Positions 26,551 through 35,104 of a stretch of 53,953 nucleotides of DNA are shown in pieces; positions within the stretch are counted from its first letter, which is position 1, and each line of letters begins with the position of its first letter. The translations under genes and the position numbers were made by a program. The notes under the pieces are model-generated. The model was not told where the DNA came from. It saw only the letters and a program-made list of their open reading frames with translations, and made no database searches. The DNA comes from an uncultured Eubacteriales bacterium. Lineage in GTDB: Bacteria; Bacillota; Clostridia; Lachnospirales; Lachnospiraceae. The stretch lies in the NCBI GenBank assembly GCA_949299375.1, contig CASGAH010000002.1, forward strand, positions 1-53,953. Direction: 5' to 3'.

Positions 26551-29500
26551 TTACTGGAAATACTGAACTCCCGATTCAAAGATTTTCATATCCTGCTCTC
26601 CGGAGATGTTGATGGCCACGCTTCTGCCTTTTCTCTCAATGTGCGCCATCTTTCCGAGAACACGTCCGTCCGGGCTCGTAATGCCTTCGATGGCGGCATA
26701 CGAACCGTTTACATTCCACTCTTCCTCCTGCGCCAGATTGCCCTCTGCGTCCACATACTGCGTTGCCACCTGTCCGTCGGCAAAGAGCTTCTTGATCCAT
26801 TCCTGACTGGCCACAAAGCGCCCTTCTCCGTGAGATGCCGGATTGCAATACACGCCGCCCAGTTTGGCCTGTGCAAGCCACGGCGATTTGTTTGTCACAA
26901 TCTTCGTGTAGACCATTTTGGAAATATGGCGCCCAATCGTATTGGTCGTCAGCGTAGGCGACTGCTCGTCGAGAGTGCGGATTTCCCCGTACGGCACAAG
27001 TCCAAGCTTTATGAGCGCCTGGAATCCGTTGCAGACGCCAAGCACAAGGCCGTCTCTGTTTGTCAAAAGCTCCTCCACCGCCTCTTTTAATTTCTCATTG
27101 CGGAATGCGGTCGCAAAAAATTTCGCAGATCCGTCCGGCTCATCTCCTGCGGAGAAGCCGCCGGGGAACATGATCATCTGTGCCTGGCGGATTGCTTTCT
27201 GGAACACTTCCACCGACTCCCGGATCTTGTCCGGGCTCATGTTGTTGAGCACTCGGATGTCCACGTTTGCGCCTGCCTGCTCAAATGCCCTTGCGCTGTC
27301 ATATTCGCAGTTTGTTCCCGGGAAGACCGGAATAAACACGGTCGGCTTTGCTACTTTATGTTTGCACACATAAATCTTATCCGTCTTAAAGATCGGCGTC
27401 TCTACCTTCGGCTGCTTCTCCCCGGACACGGAAGGAAATACTTTCTCAAGCGGCGCTTTCCATGTCTGAATCGCCTCCTCCATCGGGATGACAACATCCT
27501 GATACCGGAACTCCGGCTCGCCTGTCACTTCACCGATGCAGGTACACGGCATGTCCATATAGTCCACCGCCTCTGCCGGAACTTCGGCAACGAGATTTCC
27601 GAAAGCGGGCGCAAACAGCGACTCTTTTGACACCGTATCATACAGCGTGACGCCCCGTTTGTTTCCGAACGCCATCTTGCTGACTGCCTCCGCAATTCCG
27701 TTTGCCCCGAGCGCATAGGCTGCCAAAATCTTTCCGTCCTGAACCGCCTCAAAAAACTGACCGTACAGTTTCTTGATCTGCTCATAGAGCGGAAGATCGT
27801 ATTCATCCTTTTCGATGGTAAAGAGGACGAGTTTGTTTCCGGCTTTTTTCAATTCCGGCGTCACCATCGTCCGGTCGGATGCCACATCTACGGCAAACGA
27901 TACGAGTGTAGGCGGAACGCTGATCTCATTGAACGTTCCGGACATCGAGTCCTTGCCTCCAATGGACGGCAGACCAAAACCGATCTGTGCCTCGTAGGCG
28001 CCAAGAAGCGCGGAGAGCGGTTCTCCCCATCCCTTCGGATCGTCGGTCATTCTCTTGAAATATTCCTGGTACGTCATCCGGATCTTGGAGTAATCTCCGC
28101 CGCCTGCGACGATCTTGGAGATCGACTCCAAAACGGCATATACGGCGCCGTGATACGGGCTCCAGGATGACAAATAGGGGTTAAATCCATAGCTCATCAT
28201 CGTCACAACATCCGTCTTCCCCTTCAGAACCGGAAGCTTTGCAACCATCGCCTGTGTCTCGGTCAGCTGATATTTTCCGCCGTAAGGCATCAGAACCGAC
28301 CCAGCCCCGATGGAGGCGTCAAACATCTCCACAAGCCCTTTTTGAGAGCAGACGTTCAAATCCGCAAGCATCGACAGCCAGCGCTCTTTTACTTCCCCTT
28401 CCGGTTTTGTGCGGAAATAGTTGTCTTCCTCCTTCGGAATGGGAACGATGACATCCGTCTCCTGGTGGGCGCCGTTTGTATTCAAAAATGCGCGGCTGAT
28501 GTTGACAATGTCTTTGCCTCTCCACTTTAAGACAAGGCGGGGTTCCTCTGTGACAACCGCAACTGCGACAGCTTCCAGATTCTCCTCCTCTGCGTAGGCA
28601 AGGAACGCGTCAACATCCTTCGGATCAACGACAACCGCCATACGCTCCTGGGACTCGGAAATGGCAATCTCGGTTCCGTCCAGACCCGCATATTTTTTGG
28701 GTACCCGGTTTAAGTCAACAACCAGTCCGTCCGCCAGCTCCCCGATGGCAACCGACACGCCGCCCGCGCCAAAGTCGTTGCATTTCTTGATGAGAAGACT
28801 GACTTCCTCCCGGCGAAACAGTCGCTGAATCTTGCGCTCTGTTGGAGCATTTCCCTTTTGAACTTCCGCGCCGCACGTATCGATCGATTTTGTCGTGTGC
28901 GCTTTGGACGATCCGGTTGCGCCGCCGCACCCGTCACGCCCGGTCCGTCCGCCCAGAAGGATGACAACATCGCCCGGATCGGATGTCTTGCGGATCACCG
29001 CGCGTCTCGGAGCCGCCCCCATCACAGCGCCGATCTCCATCCGCTTTGCCACATAGTTGGGGTGATAGATTTCTTTGACATATCCCGTTGCAAGGCCGAC
29101 CTGGTTGCCGTAGGAGCTGTATCCAGCGGCGGCCGTGCGCACGATTTTCTTCTGCGGCAGTTTCCCCTGAAGCGTCTCTTCAAGCGGCCGGGTCGGGTCC
29201 GCAGCGCCTGTGATGCGCATTGCCTGGTACACGTATGTACGGCCCGACAGCGGGTCGCGGATTGCCCCGCCAAGGCATGTGGCAGCGCCTCCGAACGGCT
29301 CAATCTCCGTCGGATGGTTGTGCGTCTCATTTTTAAAGTTGACAAGCCATTCCTCCACCTTCCCGTCGATCTCAACCGGGACAACGATGGAGCAGGCATT
29401 GATCTCCTCGGATTCTTCCTGATCCTGCAGTTTTCCTTCCTGTTTCAGCTTGCGCATGGCCATCAGCGCCACATCCATCAGACAGACAAACTTATCTTTA

Positions 29501-30300
29501 CGGCCCTCAAATATCTGTCTGTGTGTCTCGGCGTAGTGCTGATATGACCGCTCGATGGGCGCGCGGTAGTAGCCGTCCTCAAACGATATGTTTTTCAATT
29601 CCGTCAAAAAGGTTGTATGGCGGCAGTGGTCCGACCAGTAGGTGTCCAGCACCCGGATCTCTGTCACCGTCGGGTCCCGATGCTCCTCTTCTCTGAAATA
29701 GTTCTGAATGTGGAGAAAATCCTGAAACGTCATGGCAAGATTTAACGAGCGATACAGCTCGTTCAGCTCCTCCGGCGGCATCGCGATCAGCCCGGAAAAG
29801 ACCGACACATCGGCCGGATCCTGGAACTCTACAATCAACGTCTCGGGAATGTCGCTTGCGGCTTCCCGAGAATCGACCGGGTTGATGCAGTGCTGCTTCA
29901 CCCTGGCGATCTCTTCCTCTGTCAATGCTCCGGACAGCACATAGGTCACGGCAGAGCGGATGACTGGCTCTTCGTCTTCTTTTAAAAGCTTTACGCACTG
30001 TTCTGCGGAGTCCGCCCTCTGGTCAAACTGGCCGGGGAGAAATTCGACCGAAAATACCGTGTCCTCTTCTCCGCGTGGGAAATCCATCTCATACAAAAGA
30101 TCGACCGGCGGCTCGGAGAAAATGGTTCCCTTTGATTTTTCATACGTTTCCTCCGACAGATTCTCAATGTCATATCGAATCAGTACCCGCACGTTCGTGA
30201 CGTTCTTCAAATTCAAGTAACTGCTGAGTTCTTCCTGGAGCTCCTTCGCCTTCACGGCAAACGGGAGCTTCTTTTCTACATAGACTCTTCTGACGCTCAT
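26551..30300 (-). CDS. purL: Phosphoribosylformylglycinamidine synthase, single chain
   Basis: 1,249 residues from ATG at 30300 (GAGGAG upstream). Catalyses ATP- and glutamine-dependent conversion of FGAR to FGAM in purine synthesis. A synthase part (PurM-like tandem domains: RRAVIRKTSDPGDVV, SIGGKDSMSG) is fused to a C-terminal class I glutaminase: FPGTNCEYDSARAFEQAG, MFPGGFSAGDEPDGSAK, nucleophile Cys about 1090 in LGVCNGFQ, and the SHGEGRF histidine about 1157. This length is typical of the clostridial single-chain type rather than the PurL-PurQ-PurS complex. No other pur genes are adjacent. The lipoprotein gene is 5 bp downstream. Confidence 0.97.
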   Translation of the reverse strand: MSVRRVYVEKKLPFAVKAKELQEELSSYLNLKNVTNVRVLIRYDIENLSEETYEKSKGTIFSEPPVDLLYEMDFPRGEEDTVFSVEFLPGQFDQRADSAEQCVKLLKEDEEPVIRSAVTYVLSGALTEEEIARVKQHCINPVDSREAASDIPETLIVEFQDPADVSVFSGLIAMPPEELNELYRSLNLAMTFQDFLHIQNYFREEEHRDPTVTEIRVLDTYWSDHCRHTTFLTELKNISFEDGYYRAPIERSYQHYAETHRQIFEGRKDKFVCLMDVALMAMRKLKQEGKLQDQEESEEINACSIVVPVEIDGKVEEWLVNFKNETHNHPTEIEPFGGAATCLGGAIRDPLSGRTYVYQAMRITGAADPTRPLEETLQGKLPQKKIVRTAAAGYSSYGNQVGLATGYVKEIYHPNYVAKRMEIGAVMGAAPRRAVIRKTSDPGDVVILLGGRTGRDGCGGATGSSKAHTTKSIDTCGAEVQKGNAPTERKIQRLFRREEVSLLIKKCNDFGAGGVSVAIGELADGLVVDLNRVPKKYAGLDGTEIAISESQERMAVVVDPKDVDAFLAYAEEENLEAVAVAVVTEEPRLVLKWRGKDIVNISRAFLNTNGAHQETDVIVPIPKEEDNYFRTKPEGEVKERWLSMLADLNVCSQKGLVEMFDASIGAGSVLMPYGGKYQLTETQAMVAKLPVLKGKTDVVTMMSYGFNPYLSSWSPYHGAVYAVLESISKIVAGGGDYSKIRMTYQEYFKRMTDDPKGWGEPLSALLGAYEAQIGFGLPSIGGKDSMSGTFNEISVPPTLVSFAVDVASDRTMVTPELKKAGNKLVLFTIEKDEYDLPLYEQIKKLYGQFFEAVQDGKILAAYALGANGIAEAVSKMAFGNKRGVTLYDTVSKESLFAPAFGNLVAEVPAEAVDYMDMPCTCIGEVTGEPEFRYQDVVIPMEEAIQTWKAPLEKVFPSVSGEKQPKVETPIFKTDKIYVCKHKVAKPTVFIPVFPGTNCEYDSARAFEQAGANVDIRVLNNMSPDKIRESVEVFQKAIRQAQMIMFPGGFSAGDEPDGSAKFFATAFRNEKLKEAVEELLTNRDGLVLGVCNGFQALIKLGLVPYGEIRTLDEQSPTLTTNTIGRHISKMVYTKIVTNKSPWLAQAKLGGVYCNPASHGEGRFVASQEWIKKLFADGQVATQYVDAEGNLAQEEEWNVNGSYAAIEGITSPDGRVLGKMAHIERKGRSVAINISGEQDMKIFESGVQYFQ

Positions 30301-30362
30301 TGTTCTCCTCGTTTCTGCATCTGACTGCGTTTTTCGGATTTGTAATAAAAGCAACTGCATTT

Positions 30363-30391
30363 ATTGTACTATTGTTTCTTCGTTGTTGCAA
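30363..30391 (-). promoter_or_regulatory. Promoter of purL
   Basis: TTGCAA -35 (30386-30391), 17-bp spacer, TACAAT -10 (30363-30368) on the minus strand. The leader to 30300 is about 55 nt; no purine riboswitch fits into it. Confidence 0.8.
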
Positions 30392-30403
30392 GCAGATTTT
30401 GGC

Positions 30404-30991
30404 TCACCATGTATCCTCTTGTGTGTTTTCCTCCGAAACCATCTCGTCGTCCAGGTAAAATTCTTCCTCCTGTTCCTCCGCGACGTTGGCGGACGCGGCA
30501 GACAGCGCCATCTTCATCAGCTCCCGGATCTGATCTTCCTCCATGCGCATCTTCCTGGCAATTTCCGCCACCGTCGCCTCCCTCTCGTATTCTTCCGCCA
30601 GCCTTGTGGACACTTCGTTCATCACGTTGATCATCGCCGCTACGTTTTCCCCTGTCTGTGCATACCCTTCTTCGTCCTCCAGCGCGCTCTGAATGGCGGT
30701 TCGGACACACGCCTTTGCCTGCTGCAGAAAATCTCCTTCCCGGTATTGTTCCACGGCCAGGGCAAGCGCAAGGTTTCCCTCCGCCACGAGGTCCTCCATC
30801 TTTACGCCTTTTCCCGCATACTCCTGTGCGATGGCCACAACCCACTCCAGGTTTCCTTCCACAAGTCTTTTTTTGGCCTGCGCATCCCCCTTCGCCAGCC
30901 GTTGCACAAGCGCTTCCCGCTCCTGCGCAGAGCACGGCACAATTTTTCTGAGTTCTTCCTGATACATCCGATAATATATGGTCTCTTCCAC
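30404..30991 (-). CDS. Sigma-70-like protein lacking region 4
   Basis: 195 residues from a GTG at 30991 (GGGAG upstream); ATG at 30967 is an alternative. The sequence follows a housekeeping sigma factor: region 1.2 (YRMYQEELRKIVPCSAQE), region 2.1-2.2 (AKKRLVEGNLEWVVAIAQEY, LVAEGNLALALAVEQY), then region 3 (STRLAEEYEREATVAEIARKMRMEEDQIRELM, stated by its ends at about residues 120-155). The region 2.3-2.4 aromatic segment that melts and reads the -10 (FSTYATWWIRQAI in RpoD) is here FLQQAKACVRTAI. The chain ends in an acidic tail with no region 4. It may bind core RNA polymerase without normal promoter recognition. Gene lies 76 bp after the LysR gene. Confidence 0.72.
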   Translation of the reverse strand: MEETIYYRMYQEELRKIVPCSAQEREALVQRLAKGDAQAKKRLVEGNLEWVVAIAQEYAGKGVKMEDLVAEGNLALALAVEQYREGDFLQQAKACVRTAIQSALEDEEGYAQTGENVAAMINVMNEVSTRLAEEYEREATVAEIARKMRMEEDQIRELMKMALSAASANVAEEQEEEFYLDDEMVSEENTQEDTW

Positions 30992-31067
30992 TGCTCTCCC
31001 TCTTTTCCTTTCCCTTCCCGCCCTGACGGCACATGGCTTGTCCCGGCATCCGGCGGCCGACTGGAAT

Positions 31068-31979
31068 CTATGCTCCGTATTCTTCTTCCCGCTGCGGACT
31101 GTTCCCGTCCAGAAACAGTTCAAACAGATCGTAATAACAATCCGCAAATATACTACCTTTTCGCCATACAAATGTCAAGTCATGCGTGATCTGAAAATCT
31201 TCCAGCTCCACCTTTCGCAGCAGTCCGCTCTCCAGTTCTCTCCGCACCGCGGCCTCATACAAAAATGCAATGCCGCATCCGTCCATCACAAGCTCTTTGA
31301 TGGTGTGAATCGAGCTGACCTCCGACACATGGGAAAATTCTTCGATCCTCATGTTTCGGCTCTCCAGAAACTGCTCCAGAATTTCTCTTGTCGCCGCTTT
31401 CGGATTTTGGACAATGAGGCGTTCCTCCAAAAGATCTTCAAACCGGTGTACTTCTTTGGCAAACGGATCTTGTGCCGCGCAGACGCAAATATAGTTTCCT
31501 CTGAAATAGACGAGAGAATCGTAGGCAACTCTGCGAAACGATCCCTCAACGAGGGCAAACTGCAGCTTTCCCGTGTTCAATTGTTCCAAAAGTGTCTCCG
31601 TGTTGTCGACCGTCATCTGAATGTCAGCGGACGGATTGCGCTTTAAAAATTCCGAGATATATTTTGTCATAAGAAAAGCGCCGGCGGTGTGCGTCGCCCC
31701 AAAGACAAGTTTCTTTCTCTTTCCAGCCCCCGACAATTCCTGGCGAAACAGCATGTCGTCGTTCTTTTGCTCCATCGCAAACTGCCGAAGCATCTGTCCC
31801 TCCCGGGTCAGAATCATTCGCTTTCCCTTAAACTCAAACAGACGAACCTGATAGGCCTCTTCCAGAAAATGAATGTGCTGAGAGACTGCCGGCTGTGTAA
31901 TGTTCAGCTCATGTGCAGCTTTCGTGTAATTCATATTCCGACAAACGGCCAAAAACGTATCCATGCGATAGTCCAACAT
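31068..31979 (-). CDS. LysR family transcriptional regulator
   Basis: 303 residues from ATG at 31979. The N-terminal winged HTH is clear (YTKAAHELNITQPAVSQHI), and the C-terminal periplasmic-binding-like effector domain runs from about residue 90 (LVFGATHTAGAFL; IHTIKELVMDGCGIAFLYE). The effector is unknown. A palindrome TTATCAAATGATAA overlaps the -35 of its promoter, as expected for autorepression. LysR regulators typically control a divergent gene. Here the divergent region has a promoter and a terminator but no ORF, and beyond it lies the tail of the ATP-grasp operon. Confidence 0.94.
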   Translation of the reverse strand: MLDYRMDTFLAVCRNMNYTKAAHELNITQPAVSQHIHFLEEAYQVRLFEFKGKRMILTREGQMLRQFAMEQKNDDMLFRQELSGAGKRKKLVFGATHTAGAFLMTKYISEFLKRNPSADIQMTVDNTETLLEQLNTGKLQFALVEGSFRRVAYDSLVYFRGNYICVCAAQDPFAKEVHRFEDLLEERLIVQNPKAATREILEQFLESRNMRIEEFSHVSEVSSIHTIKELVMDGCGIAFLYEAAVRRELESGLLRKVELEDFQITHDLTFVWRKGSIFADCYYDLFELFLDGNSPQREEEYGA

Positions 31980-32056
31980 CACCCTTCTCCACACTTTCTC
32001 TTCCTATTCGAGCCAGTCCGCATCGCCTTTTGCCGTTTTGGACCATCCCTATGGCA

Positions 32057-32085
32057 ATTATAACATATTTTTATCAAATGATAAA
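32057..32085 (-). promoter_or_regulatory. LysR promoter with overlapping palindromic operator
   Basis: TATAAT -10 (32057-32062), 17-bp spacer, TTTATC -35 (32080-32085) on the minus strand. The palindrome at 32071-32084 (arms TTATCA/TGATAA) matches the T-N11-A pattern of LysR boxes. Confidence 0.65.
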
Positions 32086-32118
32086 TATTTTTAATTTCAT
32101 TTTATGGTATTTTTATGT

Positions 32119-32311
32119 TATAGTGAAGATATCATGTGGAGCAGTTTTCTTTCGCCCCTTGTTTGGTCTGTATACAGGCGCTGATCCGTGAGTCAGATAC
32201 CGGGTGTCTGATTCGCATGTCCCCCGCATCTTTTCATCTGCCTGTATCTTCAAGACATCGGACGAACGCGAACGCTGTTTCTTCTTCGGGGAAGATTCCT
32301 TTCCCGTCTCG
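32119..32311 (+). ncRNA. Candidate small RNA or gene remnant divergent to LysR
   Basis: A TATAGT -10 (32119-32124) with a weak -35 is followed by about 190 bp without a plausible ORF and then by an 18-bp terminator hairpin. The transcript could fold locally (for example arms around 32189-32214). No Rfam family is recognised. It may be a LysR-controlled small RNA or the trace of a lost gene; evidence is only the promoter-terminator arrangement. Confidence 0.25.
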
Positions 32312-32351
32312 ATTGTAAAAAGACAGCATTTTTATGCTGTCTTTTTACAAT
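32312..32351. terminator. Bidirectional terminator, ATP-grasp operon end
   Basis: A perfect 18-bp stem (32312-32329 with 32334-32351), 4-nt loop, with A/T-rich outer arms so either strand ends in a U-rich arm. It lies 50 bp after the last gene of the operon and 190 bp after the plus-strand candidate promoter. Confidence 0.92.
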
Positions 32352-32401
32352 GAATCAAAAATTTTCTCCGGCTTTTGTCTTTTCTTCTCCCGGCGCGTTT
32401 T

Positions 32402-33337
32402 CTAAATGTGCATCCGCTTGATAATCCGAAACACAGCGGTATTTTCCATCACAAGGGGATTGTGATGGGCAAAGAAGATGACGCCGTCCGTAGGAGACAG
32501 AATCTGATAATTGACGGTCCCCTCCAGCGGATCTACGATCTCCGCCAGCTCCTGTCCAAACGTCACCTCATCCCCCGGGTTGACGAGCCGCCGGAAAATA
32601 CCTCCGGCACACGATTTTACGGTTCTTAGCTCCTCATCGCTGAGCACACTGGAAATGTATCCGCTGTGTCCATTGTAGTGAATGACACCCATGCGGCTTA
32701 AAAAGCGAAGAATTGCTGAGACGGCCAGATGCGCGCTTGAGGCATCAATCCGGTCGGTTTCATTCGTATACAGGGAGAAGGCGTTGGTGTTCCAGATCTG
32801 CCAATTGTAATTCAAAAGCGTCGTGTCAAACGGCCTCGGCTTCCTCAGCAGCACATACGGAAGGCCAAACATGCAGGCCAGGCTCGTGTTGTGATATCCG
32901 GTCTCCATCATGCGGATGTGGGGGACAAAATCTCCCGGCATATAAAAGCTTGCGCACTGCACGCCATACTGGTATTCTTTGACCGCCTCAAACACGCCGG
33001 CCGCAATCCGCTGCGTCGTCTCGCCGAGCGCATATCCCGGAAACATCCGGTTGATGTCCGTGTTGTCGTTTGGCCAGAACCGTCTTCCGATGTTCATCGA
33101 GTAGTGGTTGACCGATGGGATGACCATAATCTCCTTGTTGTACAGAATCGCTCCTTTCGCCTCGAGGTTTTTGAGCGTATCCACAAGAAGCGCACAAATA
33201 TAAAGCTGCTGCACTTCATTTCCGCGAATGGCCCCCACGATACAGGCGGTCTTCTCTCCCTGGCCAAAGCGGTATCCGTAAATCTGCATATCCTCCCGGT
33301 ACACCGATTTCAATGAGAACAATTCCTGCTTAATCAT
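32402..33337 (-). CDS. Aspartoacylase/succinylglutamate desuccinylase-like protein with lost zinc ligands
   Basis: 311 residues, homologous to the upstream gene's product. The zinc motif GxHGxE becomes GAIRGNE (Arg38 for His), the second histidine ligand segment DIHAS becomes VQCAS (Cys128), and the catalytic Glu block aligns with SLYTNE, where Glu is displaced. The substrate-binding NRMFPG at about 96-101 is kept, as is the C-terminal beta-barrel (LVNPGDEVTFGQELAEIVDP). I infer a pseudoenzyme, perhaps a partner subunit of its neighbour, or an enzyme with altered metal use. The ATG overlaps the upstream stop by 8 bp; GGAGG precedes it. Confidence 0.85.
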   Translation of the reverse strand: MIKQELFSLKSVYREDMQIYGYRFGQGEKTACIVGAIRGNEVQQLYICALLVDTLKNLEAKGAILYNKEIMVIPSVNHYSMNIGRRFWPNDNTDINRMFPGYALGETTQRIAAGVFEAVKEYQYGVQCASFYMPGDFVPHIRMMETGYHNTSLACMFGLPYVLLRKPRPFDTTLLNYNWQIWNTNAFSLYTNETDRIDASSAHLAVSAILRFLSRMGVIHYNGHSGYISSVLSDEELRTVKSCAGGIFRRLVNPGDEVTFGQELAEIVDPLEGTVNYQILSPTDGVIFFAHHNPLVMENTAVFRIIKRMHI

Positions 33338-34274
33338 CGACTGTCACACCTCCAAGTATTCTGGCAATCAGCGATCCCACCGTCACGATCGGATGCTCCC
33401 GGAGCGTAAACAGCATTCCGTCACACGGCGCGCTCACGCGGATGAGAATCTCTCCGTTTAACGGGTCGAGAATGTCTCCGATGTGCTCCCCCTTGCGGAT
33501 ATGTTTCCAGTGCTGCACGCAGGGGACAAAGATGCCGGATGCCTCCGCATTGATAAAATTCACCTGACCGTCTGTCGATACGATCGGCTCCTTCACCTTG
33601 GGGCGGTCGCCCTCCCAGATTCCAAGATCAATCATCAGGTTGAAAATTCCATCGGTCAGCTGCTTTCCATATGCCTGTGTAATTCGAAGCCCGACACCCA
33701 TCTCGACAACGAGCGTCGGCACATTTCTCACATTCAGACTGTGGGCCAGCGTCGCCTCCAGCACAGTGGCCGCCGAGTGAACCCATATGTAGTCTACATT
33801 CAGCTGTTTTGCCATGGGGAGAAGTCTGGCCGCCGTCTGCTCGCTGACGCGCACCTGGGGAATCTCCCGCAAAAACACATTGCTCGCGTGAATGTCAATG
33901 CAGCAATCCGCGCCGATGATGTCCTGAATCGTCTGGTATGCGGCGTATTCACACATATGCCCCTCTTCACTTCCCGGAAAGATGCGGTTTAAGTCCAGGT
34001 CAAACATCGGCACACCGCGCGTAATGCTGTCGATTCCCAGCGGATTGATTGCCGGATAGATGTCTACAATGCCTTTGAGCCGTTCCCGCTGCTGCTGGAT
34101 GCGCCTCTGCACTTCAAAACAGACATACTGCCCCTCCAGTTCATCCCCGTGTATTCCCGTCACGATACAAATTCTTTTTTCCTGCCCCGTCAGGACATCC
34201 GGCTGAAGGCGGTTCTTTTTGATCTCCATCCGCTCATCCACCGGAAGTTCTACGGATACTACTGTTTTTATCAT
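33330..34274 (-). CDS. Aspartoacylase/succinylglutamate desuccinylase family zinc deacylase
   Basis: 314 residues from ATG at 34274 (AAAGGTGG upstream). An M14-like carboxypeptidase fold: zinc ligands in TGIHGDE (His42, Glu45) and IDIHAS (His129), Arg in DLDLNRIFPG, and the catalytic Glu about 191 in VVEMG. The C-terminal barrel domain is present (VQHWKHIRKGEHIGDILDP). Family members hydrolyse N-acyl amino acids or related amides in the cytosol. It sits 38 bp after the transglutaminase gene and overlaps its own paralogue, so it likely processes the product of the ATP-grasp pathway. Confidence 0.92.
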   Translation of the reverse strand: MIKTVVSVELPVDERMEIKKNRLQPDVLTGQEKRICIVTGIHGDELEGQYVCFEVQRRIQQQRERLKGIVDIYPAINPLGIDSITRGVPMFDLDLNRIFPGSEEGHMCEYAAYQTIQDIIGADCCIDIHASNVFLREIPQVRVSEQTAARLLPMAKQLNVDYIWVHSAATVLEATLAHSLNVRNVPTLVVEMGVGLRITQAYGKQLTDGIFNLMIDLGIWEGDRPKVKEPIVSTDGQVNFINAEASGIFVPCVQHWKHIRKGEHIGDILDPLNGEILIRVSAPCDGMLFTLREHPIVTVGSLIARILGGVTVDD

Positions 34275-34312
34275 CCCATTGCCCACCTTTTTCTTTGAAT
34301 CTTTGTTTTCTC

Positions 34313-35095
34313 TCACCACTCACTGCAGTCCTCCACAACGACGCGGACCGACTGCTCCTGCTGAAAATTGCCGTAAAAAATCCCGCGCACAACTGCGCAG
34401 TCTGCGTAATCTCTCCCGTGACAAAGCTTAATCAAGTGATCGTCCGCCATCTTGCTGTGGGTCGGGTCCAGACCGATCCAGCAGCTTCCGTCGTAGATTT
34501 CCGTCCATCCGTGCGTGAGACCTTCCCCGTGAATCATTCCCGCCGCGTATCGGGCGGGAATGCCGTCCAGCCGACAAAGGGCAATCAGCAAATGGGCGTA
34601 ATCCTGGCACACCCCCTGCCGGAGAGCAAAAGCTCCTGCTGCGGTCGTCGATACGTCCGTGATGCCAGGCGTGTAGGACATGACATCCCCAATCGCCTCC
34701 ATGAGCGCACACGCCCGGGAAAGAGGATCCCCCGTCTTGGGGCGCACGCTGCGGTAAAACGACTCCAGCGCCGGGTCAACCCTCGTATACTCAGACGGAT
34801 AGCGAAAGATCGGATGAAGCGCTTCCGGCTGCCGGTTCGCCGTATGCACAAAGGCAATGCCCTCCACCGCAAAAGAAAACGTCCGGTGCGGCGCATTGCA
34901 GCGGCCGATGCAAGTCCGGTTTCCAAAGCAGTCCCGGTTGATCTGATAATATTCCGCGGGGTCCAGCTTTAACTCATAGGAACAGATTTTCTGAATCGAA
35001 TCGTCTGCAGGAATGCATCGGAGGGTGAAGCAGTGTCGTGTGACTTCCCCTCCGAAAACAAGGTTTGTTTTGTACGTAAAATGTAGTTTTCTCAA
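34313..35095 (-). CDS. Transglutaminase-like cysteine peptidase/ligase family protein
   Basis: 260 residues. An N-terminal beta domain (LHFTYKTNLVFGGEVTRHCF) as in the bacterial transglutaminase N-terminal region, then the catalytic domain with Cys163 (GVCQDYAHL), His195 (THGWTEIY) and Asp210 (IGLDPTHSK): an intact papain-like triad. Such proteins cleave or form amide bonds. They are regularly encoded with alpha-E and circularly permuted ATP-grasp proteins, as here. Start is TTG at 35095 after GGGGAG, 9 bp beyond the alpha-E stop. Cytosolic, no signal peptide. Confidence 0.92.
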   Translation of the reverse strand: MRKLHFTYKTNLVFGGEVTRHCFTLRCIPADDSIQKICSYELKLDPAEYYQINRDCFGNRTCIGRCNAPHRTFSFAVEGIAFVHTANRQPEALHPIFRYPSEYTRVDPALESFYRSVRPKTGDPLSRACALMEAIGDVMSYTPGITDVSTTAAGAFALRQGVCQDYAHLLIALCRLDGIPARYAAGMIHGEGLTHGWTEIYDGSCWIGLDPTHSKMADDHLIKLCHGRDYADCAVVRGIFYGNFQQEQSVRVVVEDCSEW

Positions 35096-35104
35096 AATAC
35101 TCCC

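Noticed and set aside
32136..32318. 60-codon frame in the region divergent to LysR
   Set aside because: GTG start without a ribosome site, no domain features, ends inside the terminator stem.
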